Source of the DNA: Hemileia vastatrix
Taxonomy: Eukaryota > Basidiomycota > Pucciniomycetes > Pucciniales > Zaghouaniaceae
DNA length: 64,000 nucleotides
Reading direction: 5' to 3'
Assembly: GCA_030280995.1 (NCBI GenBank)
Contig: JASXTE010000016.1
Span: 17,716,501-17,780,500, forward strand
The position numbers and the translations under genes were made by a program. This document shows, one piece after another, positions 1 to 11,031 of this stretch. Positions within the stretch are counted from its first letter, which is position 1, and each line of letters opens with the position of its first letter. Under the pieces are notes generated by a model. It made no database searches and was not told where the DNA came from. It saw nothing but the letters and a program-made list of their open reading frames with translations.

Positions 1-364
1 GGTATGTATATTATAATTATATATAATTCATTAATTAATTAATTTATAATTTTAAATTATAAAATGTAATTATAATATAATATAATATTAATTAATTGAT
101 AATTAATAATTATTAAATACATTGAAAGCACTCATTTTTATGGAATATAATGTATTAGTTATTTAATTATTTATATTAAAATTTATATAGTAATAAAATT
201 TATATAACTCATATTTTAATTTATTATTATAATTTAGTTATTTCAATTTTATTGCTAAATATAAATTTAACTTAAATACATAAATAAATGTAGAAACTTT
301 TCATTTTTAAGTTCAATAAAATATTATAACATTTTACTGTACTCCTGGTACAGCCTGGATGACA
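1..364 (-). repeat. Family A LTR remnant (distal end, minus orientation)
   Basis: AT-rich DNA that aligns by eye with the last ~310 bp of the family A LTRs ending at 10997, 19019, 46574 and 54594. Shared landmarks are the run around ATTATTAAATACAT, a diverged form of the 'TGCGCCATTATTTGT' block, and the terminus ACTCCTGG..AGCCTGG.TGACA at 344-364. The rest of this LTR lies outside the window. Its end directly abuts the LTR of the next element at 365. It could be a solo LTR or the end of a complete element. Confidence 0.7.
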
Positions 365-1093
365 CTACTAGACTTACCCAGTAAATAATTAATTTTTAAC
401 TAGAGTTGAGCTACGCCTTTACCTCTCATTTGACTTGTTATACCTACTTTATAAATTACTTATAAAATTTTAACTAATTAATAATTAAAATTAAGGAAAG
501 ATATAATTCTATTCTTCCCTTATTCTTTATTCCTTGAAAGCATCCTCATGACAGCTGAAAAGTAGAATAAACTATAAAAATACTAAATATTGAAATCAAA
601 TGTTTTTTATTTTACCTTGAAATATACAGAAAACCAATTAAATAGAATACTTTTAATTAAAATTGAAGTATACAGATAAATACTGTATATGAGAGCATTC
701 TTTATAAAACATACTTTAATATTAGAAGTTTCTATTCTTTGGGATTGTTCTCTCTCTGATAACCATGTGTGTAGACTTGTGGGTCTGTAGTTTATCTTCT
801 TTTTGCCTATATTTTAAGCCTCTCAATCTGACTGTTTTATTCCATTCCATTCTTAGTTACCATTATATTTTATATACAAGAATCAATCTATTACTACTAT
901 TTAAAATCTTAGTATTTAAATCTGCATATCTCTTAGACTTGAAAATAAAATAAAAAATCTTTTTACCTCTTACTTTAAGTAATATCTTATAAAGAAATAA
1001 ACATGTACAAATTTTGAAAGCTTGAGTCTGCCTTCACCTATCACCACTGTGAGACCATATAAAATTTTTCTAAACCAAAAGCACCCCTTTACA
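365..1093 (+). repeat. 5' LTR of family A element 1
   Basis: Aligns with 8353-9352 once the MITE there is removed. Shared blocks are CTACTAGA.TTACCCAGTAAATAATTAAT at the start, CCTTGAAAGC.TCCTCATGACAGCTG in the middle, and ACCAAAAGCACCCCTT at the end. About a dozen terminal bases expected from the 3' LTR (TGTCAGCCAGG) are not present here as such; the sequence starts directly after the CTGGATGACA end of the preceding LTR. The right boundary is set where homology between the two LTRs stops. Confidence 0.75.
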
Positions 1094-2056
1094 ACTGAGC
1101 TCCTTTCCAAATATTCATCAACCTATTGTTATCTTGATGCCGGTAAACATGGGACCATGGACTCCAACACCTATAGCTACTTTTTGGACAAACAACAAAC
1201 ATAAAAAGGCATGTGACTAACCTTTTTTGCCGCTTTTGGAAATCAAACCTTGCCCCAAATTTAAAGATATATAAGCATAATTTTCCTATATATTTGTAGT
1301 GACTATAGCCATTATTATTTTTAGGTCTCACTCTGCATATTTTATATTATACAAATATTTTTTTTACTCAGAACTCTGTAGTTGGCATTATATTTCTCAA
1401 ATTACAGGGGGAGGGGTCTGGTATATAATATTTTTTTTCCTAGTTGACCAAGATAAAGCAAAATTTTTCTTAGTCCTAGAAGTAATATAGTTTAAATTAT
1501 TTAATTAAAAAAATTATATGATTTAATTATTTCAGTTAACAAATTGTCCTGATAATTAAAATTTTACTTTATTATATCAGTTGACAATTAGTCCTGGTAA
1601 TTAAAAAATTACAATATATAAATTGATTATTTAATTAAAAATTATATTAATAAATCATTTCAGTTGGAATTTAGTCCTGGTAATTAAAAAATAACAATAT
1701 ATAAATTGTCTATTTGTTTAAGAAATTTTATTAATTATTTCAGTTGAATTTTATTTTTCCTAATAATTAGTATATTATTTTATTATTTAAGTTGATTTTT
1801 TTAAAAAAAACCTGGTAATAAATAATATCAATATCTTAATAAATTAATTGATTAAAAATTGTATTAATTAATTATTTCAGTTAATTTTTAGTCCTTATAA
1901 TTGATATATTTTCATTATTTTAGCTAATTAGTAGTGCTGGTAATTAATAATAAACTTTAAATGTTTTTTATTTTATCTCTTATTTTTTTTAACAAAAAAA
2001 GAACAATAACTGACAAAATATTAATATATTTTTTTTCAGCTCAACTTATACAAACA
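1094..2056 (+). other. Element 1 untranslated leader with diverged tandem motif
   Basis: No gene. From about 1520 to 1950 a block resembling TTTCAGTTGAATTTAGTCCTGGTAATTAA recurs about seven times at irregular 45-95 bp spacing (near 1530, 1577, 1658, 1737, 1790, 1875 and 1912). The leader ends in a pyrimidine-rich tract with CAG at 2036-2039, a good 3' splice site consensus, just before the gag ATG at 2057. Elements 2 and 3 have leaders with related GTTGA...TTAGTCC blocks, so the organisation is a family feature. Whether it is an intron, a packaging signal or drifted sequence is unknown. Confidence 0.55.
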
Positions 2057-2192
2057 ATGGCTAAATTAAATCTTTCTACTACCCATGAAGAGGAATTAAA
2101 TCTTATTGATTATGATGCAAATTCTGTAAGTTCTCATTTGAATACAAAATTTTCTCAAATTAATCAATTAGTAGACCAAACAGGATGTAGAA

Positions 2193-2678
2193 ATGCAGGA
2201 GGTGGAAATAAAGAAGGAACATCCTTCCTTGGACTCCAAGTCCCAGGTACTCCCCCAAGAAGAACTTCCAAAAGGCTTCAAAATAAAAAAGATGCTGGTA
2301 CAACAGCAGGTAAACAACTTGTCAACTCACATCAAGGAGTTGAAATCAGAGAACCTCAAGTGTAAGTCAAAGGTAGAGTTGCTAGAAGATGAAATAAAAA
2401 GTATAGAGACTTTTCTCAAAGAGAAGAAGAAACCTCTACAAGCAGCAAAGCCCCCTCCACAGTTGGCTCCTCATCAACTAGAAAAAGTGGTAGTATCAAA
2501 ATGGCAATGGGACTGGCTGAACACCCAATGGGATACCCTTCAGGCTCAGAAAATGGAACAGCCACCTCAAGCAAGACCCTCAAGGCCCCAAAAATTCAAT
2601 CTCATCCCTCCTCACCCTTACCAAGGAGGAAGAAGAAGAAAAAACAATCACATTCAAATTTCTATAAAACCATGGTAA
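2193..2678 (+). CDS. Overlapping +1-frame ORF in gag (conserved in three copies)
   Basis: 161-codon frame lying +1 to the gag frame. It stays open although the gag frame here has stops at 2363-2365 and shortly after. The product resembles those of 16518-17090 and 52090-52728: a shared 'LPKGFKIKK' start block, a coiled-coil-like stretch (QQ..NLS.HIKEL..EN), a proline/glutamine-rich middle, 'W.WD.L', 'PPHPYQ.GRR' and the terminal dipeptide PW. I do not know the family. A real but unnamed retrotransposon protein is possible; expression is unproven. The stop codon TAA sits inside a GTAAGA splice-donor-like sequence. Confidence 0.5.
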   Translation: MQEVEIKKEHPSLDSKSQVLPQEELPKGFKIKKMLVQQQVNNLSTHIKELKSENLKCKSKVELLEDEIKSIETFLKEKKKPLQAAKPPPQLAPHQLEKVVVSKWQWDWLNTQWDTLQAQKMEQPPQARPSRPQKFNLIPPHPYQGGRRRKNNHIQISIKPW

Positions 2679-3209
2679 GAACTTCCACTGAATCTCATAT
2701 TCCTTTTCTTGTTACAGATTTAGTTCCTTCAAGTAACTCTGGGATGGGAGATGACACTTTGAGACCAGTAGAGGCTGGTTCTAGCAGACAAAGTAATCAC
2801 TTTTCTATTCATGTAAATACCCCTTTAGTTTTAATTGCTATTACAATTATAAACCCATATATGGACATTATAGATAAATAAATTGATCCTGAAGTTAATG
2901 AGACTCATGAAAATTACTTTGTCTCTCTCCTGAGAAATCCTCCTGATGTAGCAACTATTAATGATCAATATTTAAGAGAAGTCATCATAAAACAAAATCA
3001 GATAATGAACAGCTTACAATTAACCCAAAAATTAACAGCTTGTTAACTGAAAAAGGTTACCAAGCATTGAAAAGTTAGTTGAAAAGAGTATCTGATGAAT
3101 TGTTTAGGTACAAGGTAAATTATGAAAAGAAATGTGCTTTGTGGAAAAATACTAAAAATGATCTATCCAAATTACAAGAAACTATGTCTATCTGTTTCCA
3201 AGAACTAGA

Positions 3210-3448
3210 CACCACACAACATGGGGGGCGGACTTGCTAGCGAGTCCGCAACCTTGGACCCAAACTCACCACAGATTGAACACACATTGAGCTATTGATA
3301 AAGAAACCATACAATCAGGGATGAACACCACTCATCAGAACAGTTTTAGGTGGGTGTTCAAGTAGAGTTCAGTATGGGTTCAGTATGAGTTCCATCTCAG
3401 TTCAGGTTAAGGACTTGCTAGCAAGTCCACCCCCTATATTGCGTAGTG
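3210..3448 (+). mobile_element. CACTA-like MITE copy 1
   Basis: A 239-bp non-coding element bounded by CACCACACAACATGGGGG at the left and TATATTGCGTAGTG at the right, flanked by the direct repeat AGA (3207-3209 and 3449-3451). Each end carries the near-palindrome GGACTTGCTAGCAAGTCC; the left copy here has one mismatch. The interior has runs of TTCAG-TRTGRGTTCAG-like repeats. Inverted CAC..GTG ends with a 3-bp duplication are typical of the CACTA (CMC/EnSpm) superfamily; that assignment is inferred from the ends only. Confidence 0.85.
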
Positions 3449-6400
3449 AGAAGGTCATAAATTGAACTTTAATAAACTGAATGACCATTATTCATATCTG
3501 TAAAATAAGAGCCAATTATCTTTTGCAACCATTAATGAGACGTTAGCTAGTATTCCATGGGTGAGAACTAGGTTAAAAAACTTTGAGGAACAATTGAACT
3601 CATTGTTATTTGACTAAAAATACTCTTTCACTTCTTTGAAAGAAACTTTTGCACAATCTACTCCAAATATACCTGAGCCAAGTTCCTCTTAAGAAAAACT
3701 ATTGCAAGAGAAACCTGTAGATATTTCTGAGTTTCCATCAAAAATTGATGAAGCACCCTGCTCATCTACAGTTAGGTTAAATAATGATATTACTGCCTAA
3801 TTAGAGAAATTATAACTTCTCCTCACACAGAAACAAGTAAGAAACAAGAAATTACCTCAAATCAGAAAAATTAGCCCAAACTTGACCAATATCCAAAATT
3901 TGATGGTAATTCTTGCTCTGATTGACAGCAATTTATATGCAGAATTGATAATCTGAAAAACTCTTATAAAATACCAGATGAAGAAATTGTGTCTAAATTG
4001 ATTTCTTTGTTTCGAAGGTGGCCCTCATGTGGTATGAATCTGTCCTTTTGGATAATAATTATTACTCTTGGGCAGAGTTGAAACAATTAATTAAAGCACA
4101 ATTTGGTGGTTCAAAGTTTAGGTTAGCCCAAAAAAGGCAGTATGAGGAATATAATTATAGCTCATTCTTTACAGAAAAACATATTGAGTTCCTGATGAAA
4201 CTAATAAAAATCTTGAGAGCAATGGATCCAAAGATAGATTATGAACTTTGGAATAACACAATCCTTTATAAATTTCCAAGGTCTTTGGGAGACTTAATTG
4301 TTGCAAGAACTAAATTCTCCAGGTAGCCTTATTCCTTTATTAATACTTGCAATGAAGTTCTTATAAATAAAAGGTATGAATCTAGGAAGTTCTTCCCAAG
4401 AACTTCAGTGGAGAATTCCTCCAACTACCAACAAAAACTTCCTGAAAAATTTCGTAAACCCTCTTCCCCTGTTGAACCTAAGAAATATGCAACAAACACT
4501 TTATTTAAATGCAGAAAGCCTTGGCAGAAAGGCCATGTTTGTGACAAGAAAATAATACTTTTTTAACAAACAGAATAGCATTCTGATGACACAGTTGCAC
4601 TAGATGATACTTCAAGTGATTGTGCTAGCAACATTTCTTATGAGTCTAACCAGGAAATATTGATTCTGGAGGAAGATATTCAATATTCAAATAATATTTA
4701 AATTGATAACCAAGATTTGTCCACAGTTGAAGATGCTAAAATCACAAAAAATCTTGAAGACACCTCAATTAATGTTACCCCTCTCAAGGCACCTGTCTTG
4801 ATTAATGGAAAAAACATTGAGGTTATTTTGGATTCTGGAGCTGGAAGAAGTGTTATATCTTAAAAAGCACTTGCTTCAGTTGATCAGGATTATTAATTTA
4901 CTTTTGAAAATTGGAGAGGTTATGGCTCTGTTTTTCCACGCTTGGTAAATTCAAAGCAACACTATTTTTCAAATATAACCATAAATTTATATGAGCTATG
5001 TGTGACTTTTTAGTTATGAAAAATGATACCTTAAGCAATTTGTTCATTTTAGGAAGTGATACATTATCCAAATATGGAATTAAACTTGATCCTTCAAAAC
5101 AATTCTTCACAATGGGGTTAAATGGGAAGAGAAAATTTAAATTTTTTTCCCCAAAAAAATTATTAAAACCAAGATTGAATACATGTAATTCTGTGGTTCA
5201 ATATAAAAGAAGATCTACAGAAGAGATTTCTTCTGTCCTGTCTGAAATTGACACATCTTCTTTTGGAGAAAATCTTTCTGGTGAGGAAAAAGATTCTATC
5301 ATTCAGTTGATTAAATCTTTTCATTTGGCCTTTGCTCATTGGTCACATTACTTAGGATTGGTCAAAGAAGATATTAAACTTTCATTATCTTTCCCATTAA
5401 CTGAAATACCACCTAGCTTAAAGAAGAATCCTTATTCTTCTTTCCCCACAAAGAGAAAAGATATTAAAGACAATATCTCTACACTTTTAAAAATGAATAT
5501 TATTGAAAAGGTAGTTGAAACACCTAGAAATTGTCTATCTCACCTGTTTTAATTTCTTATGAGAAAGAGAAAGCCAGGTTATGTGGTGATTATAGAGCAT
5601 TGAACACTTATGCTGTTGATGATATATATCCTTTACGTAGAATAACTTCTATTCATGCCACCTCACAAGGTGTTAAATATATAAGCTGTCTAGATGGTAA
5701 TAAATTATATCACCTGGTAGCTGTTGAGAATAATTCACATAATTTTCTAATGATTTCTACTCATATGGATATTTATAAATATATTAGGATGCTATTTGGT
5801 GGAAAAAATACCCCTTCAGTTTTTCAAAAAGTTATGGATAACACATTCCATCAAGAAAAAATTGAAGGATGGCTGATTGTTTAATTTGATGATATCATAA
5901 TATTCTCCAAAACGTTTTAAGACCACCTTAACCACCTATGTAATGTGTTCCATTTAATGGATGAGATAAATATGACACTTGCTTTGAAAAAAGGAAAATT
6001 TGACTTTTATTCTTTGAAAGTTCTTGATAATTTTGTCTAAGGGTTACAGATATGTTTTGACTAGAAAAAAGCGGCAGCCATAAAACATGTAAAATCTCCT
6101 GCTACAGTTAGGGAGCTCCAATGTTTTTTGGGAATGTTTGGATACTATAGAAACTATATTAAAAATTATTAGGTCATAGCATTACCCCTAACCAAATTAA
6201 CTAGGAAAGATGTTTATTTTGTCTGGAACAGTGAAAGAAAAAGAGAATTTGACACTATGAAACATTTTTTGATGTCAGAACCAATTATTTCCTTTCCTGA
6301 TGTTACTCAACCATTTGTTTTATACACTGATGCAAATTTAATTGGCCCTTGGTGCTGCTCTCCACCAAAAACAAGTTTTGAATGACTAAGTATCAGAAGT

Positions 6401-8340
6401 AGTAATTTGTTATATTTAAAGAAACTTAAGAAATAGTGAGTTTAAATATGGTGCCACTCAACTTGAGTGCTTTGTAGTTGTGTGGTCTGTGGAGAAACTA
6501 CATTATTATATGGATGACCAGAAGTTTAAGCTTATCACTGACTGCAGTGCAGTAAAATTCCTCTTTAAATTAAAGACACCTTACAGATACATGTTCAGAT
6601 GGCAGTTGACTGTTCAGGAATGCAGAGGAAAGATGACAATAGTTCATAGGGATGGTATTGTTCACTCAAATGTGGATATGGTATCAAGGTTACCTTTGAC
6701 AAATGATGAATCTTATCCTGCATATGTTCCTGAGGATGAAATAGCTCACATTCATGAGACATATGTGGTTGATATTTAGAAAGATCTATTACAGCTTATT
6801 CTGGATCCATATGATAAAGAAACTGACTTGAAACAGCTGTGTTCTATGTAAAATGATCCAAAGAATGCTTCAATACAAGCATTAATTAAAATCCTTCCAC
6901 CAAAGTACCAAAATGCTTTGGAAAAAGGTAAATTTTCAATTGATGAAGGTTACATCTATTATATAAGAAAGTTGAGTAATGTTATTGTTATTCATCCTTC
7001 TATGAGTGAAAACATCTTGAAAATTTGTCATGATGACAAATTGGCAGGAAATTTTGATCTTGAAAAAACATTGATTAGAATTAAGAAAACTTCTTGGTGG
7101 GCTAATATGTCTGAAGACACCAAACTATATGTTGATTCTTGTGATTATTGCAAAAAATCAAAGAGAATAACTGGGAAAAGAGCTGGATTAATGTGAAATA
7201 TTTAATCTCCTGGCTCACCTTGCAAAAATATAAACATGGACTTTGTAACAGGACTAAAAATTTCTGGGAAAGACAGTTTTAACTCTTTCTGGGTTATTGT
7301 TGACAGATTTGAAAATGCATAAAATTCATTACTACTCAAAAAGATTTCACCACTGAAGAATTAGCCTTCTTGTGGTGATCTCATATGTTTAATAATTCTG
7401 GTTTCCCAAAAGCCATAATCTTTGAGAGAGACCCTAAATTTAATCCTGAACTTTGGATTTCTTTGATGGATGTTTGTGGTTGTGATCTTAAGCTTTCTAC
7501 TGCCCATCACTTTCAAAATGATGGATTAGATGAAAGGATGATTTAGATTTTAGAGGACATGATAAGAAGGTATTGTGCCTTTTGTCTTTAGTATAAAGAA
7601 AATTAAAGGTTCACTCATGATTGGGCCACCTTACTTCCTGGTCTGTAATTTGCTTATAATAGCACTGTGCATTCTGTTACTCAAAGAAAGACTTTTAATT
7701 TCTGGCTTGGATATGCTCTAAATACCCCTTCCTGAATTCTCAATAATAAAATACCTAAATTAGATTTAAATCCTGGTGTAAAATATTTTCTTCAAACGCA
7801 ACAACTTTTCAGAATTCATGCTAAAAAATGGATTGAAAGTCTTTTGAATATAAGAAGAAGAGGTGGGACAAATCCCATAAAGAATACACTTTTAAGAAGG
7901 GTGATGAAGTTCTGATTTATACAGTCCACTTCAATTTCAAGTTAATAACAAATTATAAAACCCATTTGTAGGTCCATTAGTTCTCAGAAGAATGTTTGAT
8001 GATAATGCAGTTGAAGTTATCGTGTATTTTCCATATGACAGGAAACACCCTGTTTTTAATATATCTCTTTTGAAACCTTACACATCCAATAGTGATTTAT
8101 TCACAAAAAGGAGGGGAAAACCAAAGAAGACCCCTAATGAAATCACTGAGATAGAAGATATTGATAAGATTCTAAATGAAAGAATGGTAACTTCCAAAAA
8201 AGGTACTGAATAATTATTGAGATTCAAGAATAAAATTCTTAATATGATTCTTGGATACCTGGGAAAGAGATATCTAAACTTCCTGCTCTACTAAAGAAAT
8301 ATAAAAAGAAAAAATCATCACATTTTTTTGATTGTTTTTT

Positions 8341-8352
8341 AGAGTGAGGGAG
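8341..8352 (+). promoter_or_regulatory. Polypurine tract, family A element 1
   Basis: AGAGTGAGGGAG lies directly before the 3' LTR start (TGTCAG at 8353). The same tract, in reverse complement, abuts the 3' LTRs of elements 2 and 3. It is the expected priming site for plus-strand DNA synthesis. Confidence 0.8.
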
Positions 8353-9352
8353 TGTCAGCCAGGCTACTAGAATTACCCAGTAAATAATTAATTATTTACT
8401 AGTGTAGAGCTATGTCTTTACCTCTCATTTTACTAGTTATACTTACTTTATAAATTACTTATAAAATTTTAACTAATTAATAAGTAAAATTAAGTAAAGA
8501 TATAATTCTATTGTTCCCTCATTTTTTATTCCTTGAAAGCGTCCTCATGACAGCTGAAAAGAAGAGTAAACTGTAAGAATCTTAAAAATTAAAATCAAAT
8601 ATTTTTATTTTACCTTGACATATACAGAAAACTTAGAAAATCTTATAATTTTAATTTAAATTGACATATACAAATAGATACTGTATATGAGAATATTTTT
8701 TATAGAACACACTTAAATATTGGAAATTTCTATTCTGTGGGATTTTTCTCTCTCTGATACCAATGTCTGTAGACTTGTGGTTCTGTTGTTTATCTCCTTT
8801 TTCTCTACATAAGTCCTCTCAATCTGATTGTTTTATTTCATTCCATTCTTACTTACTATTATATTTTATATACAACAATCAATCTATTACTACTATTTAC
8901 CATCTTAGTATTCACATCTGTGTATCTCTCACTACGCAATATAGGGGGTGGACTTGCTAGCAAGTCCTCAACCTGAACTCAGATGGAACTCAGATGGAAC
9001 TCAGACTGAACTCATACTGAACCCATACTGAACTCTACTTGAACACCCACCTAAAACTGTTCTTCTGAGTGGTGTTCATTCCTGATTGTATGGCTCCTTT
9101 ATCAATAGCTCAATGTGTGTTCAATCTATGGTGAGTTTGGGTCCAAGGTTGCGGACTTGCTAGCAAGTCCGCCCCCCATATTGTGTGGTGTCTAAGACTT
9201 TAAAATGATAATAAAATCCATTTACCTCTTATTTTAAGTAATATCATATAAAGAAATAAATACATACAAATTTTGATAACCTTGAGTCTTCCATCACCTA
9301 TCACCGCCATTGGACTGTTAAACATTCCTCTAGACCAAAAGCACCCCTTGAA
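8353..9352 (+). repeat. 3' LTR of family A element 1 (with MITE inside)
   Basis: Starts TGTCAGCCAGGCTACTAGA directly after the polypurine tract. It aligns with 365-1093 on both sides of a CACTA-like MITE at 8930-9190; removing the MITE and its duplicated TCT leaves about 740 bp, matching the 5' LTR. Homology ends after ACCAAAAGCACCCCTTGAAAC. The divergence between the two LTRs (many substitutions by eye) makes this an old insertion. Confidence 0.8.
8930..9190 (-). mobile_element. CACTA-like MITE copy 2
   Basis: 261-bp element in the opposite orientation to copy 1: left end CACTACGCAATATAGGGGG, right end CCCCCCATATTGTGTGGTG, TCT duplicated at 8927-8929 and 9191-9193. Both ends contain the perfect 18-bp palindrome GGACTTGCTAGCAAGTCC. 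The interior is a close reverse complement of the copies at 3210 and 43971. No ORF. Confidence 0.9.
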
Positions 9353-9856
9353 ACCATAAGTGGAATTGATGATTTAATACAATATATGCCATTATAATAC
9401 CACTTAAAAAACTAGTAATCTCATTTAAAAAAATACTTTTTTGACTTAAAATAATTATTACACTAATATAATAGTTTAAAATAATCATTTACTCATTTTT
9501 TATACTAAATTAACTTATTACACTAATTTTATGTGTTAAAATATTATACTTTAAATTTTTACTCAAATTGGTTATTATTTAAATGGTTATCAAACATTTT
9601 TTAAATTAAAAATAAACAATTTTATTTTTTTCACAATTTTTTAATTACTCACTAATTTTCTTGTAATTGTTTTGGTTTAATTTGGTGGATTTTTGGGCTC
9701 TTACTCATATATCTTATTTAATTGTGTCACCCTTACTCTTACATTTTATTATTTTAGTTGTATTTATGTTTTAATGTTTTATTAAAATTTTGGAGGTACT
9801 TTAAAAGACCCCTCACGTATATAAAAGCCTTGGGTAACCCCCTTTAACTTCAAAAC
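9353..9856. other. AT-rich spacer, no gene seen
   Basis: AT-rich DNA without a supportable ORF. Near the right end (about 9815-9840) is TATATAAAAGCC followed by CTTGGGTAACCCC, a TATA-box-like sequence that could be a leftover of another LTR or a promoter truncated by the insertion of element 2 at 9857. Nothing else stands out. Confidence 0.4.
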
Positions 9857-10997
9857 TGTTGGTCAGTTGTCTAGAAGAAGGTAAGAAAATTAGGGGAGAA
9901 GGAGGAGAGAAGAGGGAGGACAAGGGAAAATAAAAGGAATAATTTGTAATAGGATATTTTAATTTTATTTAAGAGGGAAAACAACGACGAGCAACTTTGA
10001 GAGATGACAAAAGCTTAGTATTTATTAATAATAATATTATTTAATGTAAGGGTTCTGCGCGGCAAACACTTTTAACTACTATCAGACTTAAAGCAACCTT
10101 TAATTTGTTATATAGACTTTTAATTAGATTTGTATTACTAATAAAAAAATATAAACGTAATAAAATAGTTATTTTAATTTGTTGAGTGTTTAATAAGTGA
10201 TGAGGCTACAGGGGATTATCCAAGGCCCTTTTATAGGCAATGGGTCCTCTGAAGCGCTACTACCTTTGTAAATACAATGATTAGAATGGAATAAAACAAA
10301 TATATCAAAAGAGTAAATGAAACATAACAATATAGAGAAAAACATGAAACAAATAATTAAAACCCCAATTAAGAATCCAATTTCCCCCCCATTAATTCCC
10401 AAATCAGTAAGTGACAATAGTGAATAACTAAACAAGATTGGAAACATAGGAACTATGAGAAATATAATTCCAAACAGATGGTACATTCTGATTAAAGGAC
10501 ATTTTAAGTGAAACAAAAAATAATTTGACGCAACAAAACAAGCAATTAATCTCAATTTAGTCCAAATTAATTTATTTGTTTTTTCTAACACAATTAAGGG
10601 TCAAAAGAAGCGTCCTTAATTATTGTTTAGTATCATATGAGAGGTATTATTTAATATATAAATTTAAGTAATTAATTTAAATATATTATAAATCAATTTT
10701 ACACTTGTAATTATAATATATGTTTTTTAATTAATTAAATATAAATTTATAATTATTAAATACATAAAAATGCGCCATTATTTGTAGAATATATTATATT
10801 ATGCTCAATTTAATTGTATATAAAAATATATATAACCAATAAATTTAATGTAACACTTGTATATAATAAAATTCTTATATAATTTCATTATGCAATAAAA
10901 TATTAAGTTATATTCATTAAATACAAGTCTTACCCACTTTTTAAGGTTTTATAATTTATATATCATTTACTGGACTCCTGGAATAGCCTGGCTGACA
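9857..10997 (-). repeat. 3' LTR of element 2
   Basis: 1141 bp; + strand ends TGTTGGTCAG and GGCTGACA, giving canonical TG..CA termini. It is almost identical to 17880-19019. It contains a TATA box on the - strand at 10226-10235. A 133-codon hydrophobic ORF (10190-10591, -) is an LTR by-product, not a supported gene. Confidence 0.95.
10226..10235 (-). promoter_or_regulatory. LTR TATA box (3' LTR copy)
   Basis: TATAAAAGGG on the - strand. It is conserved at the equivalent place in the other family A LTRs at 18248-18257, 45803-45812 and 53825-53834. In this LTR it could drive transcription outward past 9857. Confidence 0.6.
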
Positions 10998-11009
10998 CTC
11001 CCTCACTCT
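10998..11009 (-). promoter_or_regulatory. Polypurine tract of element 2
   Basis: AGAGTGAGGGAG on the - strand, directly adjacent to the 3' LTR, as in elements 1 and 3. Expected plus-strand primer site. Confidence 0.8.
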
Positions 11010-11031
11010 AAAAAAAACAATAAAAAAAATG

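Larger units (their letters stand above)
2057..8320 (+). pseudogene. Gag-Pol polyprotein pseudogene, family A element 1
   Basis: Decayed relative of the 2055-residue polyprotein at 11032-17199. Recognisable pieces in order: N-terminal gag start (2057), gag core (4018-4326, 'ALMWYESVLLDNN'), zinc-knuckle remnant (~4500), aspartic protease with DSGAG (~4830), RT (4998-5884, 'RLCGDYRALNTY'), RNase H (~6320-6600), integrase zinc-binding region (~7030-7160, second His of the HHCC changed to Asn), integrase core (7230-7560) and chromodomain (7992-8213). At the RT active site the tyrosine codon is TAA and the next residues read FDD. Stops also occur at 2363-2365 in the main frame and at many later points, so no functional polyprotein can be made. 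Confidence 0.9.
365..9352 (+). mobile_element. Degenerate Ty3/chromovirus retrotransposon (family A, element 1)
   Basis: Complete but strongly mutated LTR retrotransposon on the + strand: 5' LTR, long leader, gag-pol remnant, polypurine tract, 3' LTR. It is homologous throughout the coding region to the intact element at 9857-19019, but its LTRs are a shorter subtype (~740 bp without the MITE) that shares mainly the TGTCAGCCAGGCTA terminus. Stops and frameshifts occur across the pol region. Two CACTA-like elements (3210-3448 and 8930-9190) inserted later. No clear target duplication was found, because the left boundary is fused to another LTR. Confidence 0.9.

Noticed and set aside
1520..1960. 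CRISPR-like array
   Set aside because: Repeat units are diverged and irregularly spaced, there are no cas genes, and the context is a eukaryotic retrotransposon leader.
10190..10591. 133-codon hydrophobic ORF in the element 2 LTRs (also 18212-18613)
   Set aside because: It lies wholly in the LTR, overlaps the TATA box, and in the element 3 LTR only a shorter 80-codon version (53708-53950) survives. AT-rich DNA gives such Leu/Ile/Phe-rich frames by chance.
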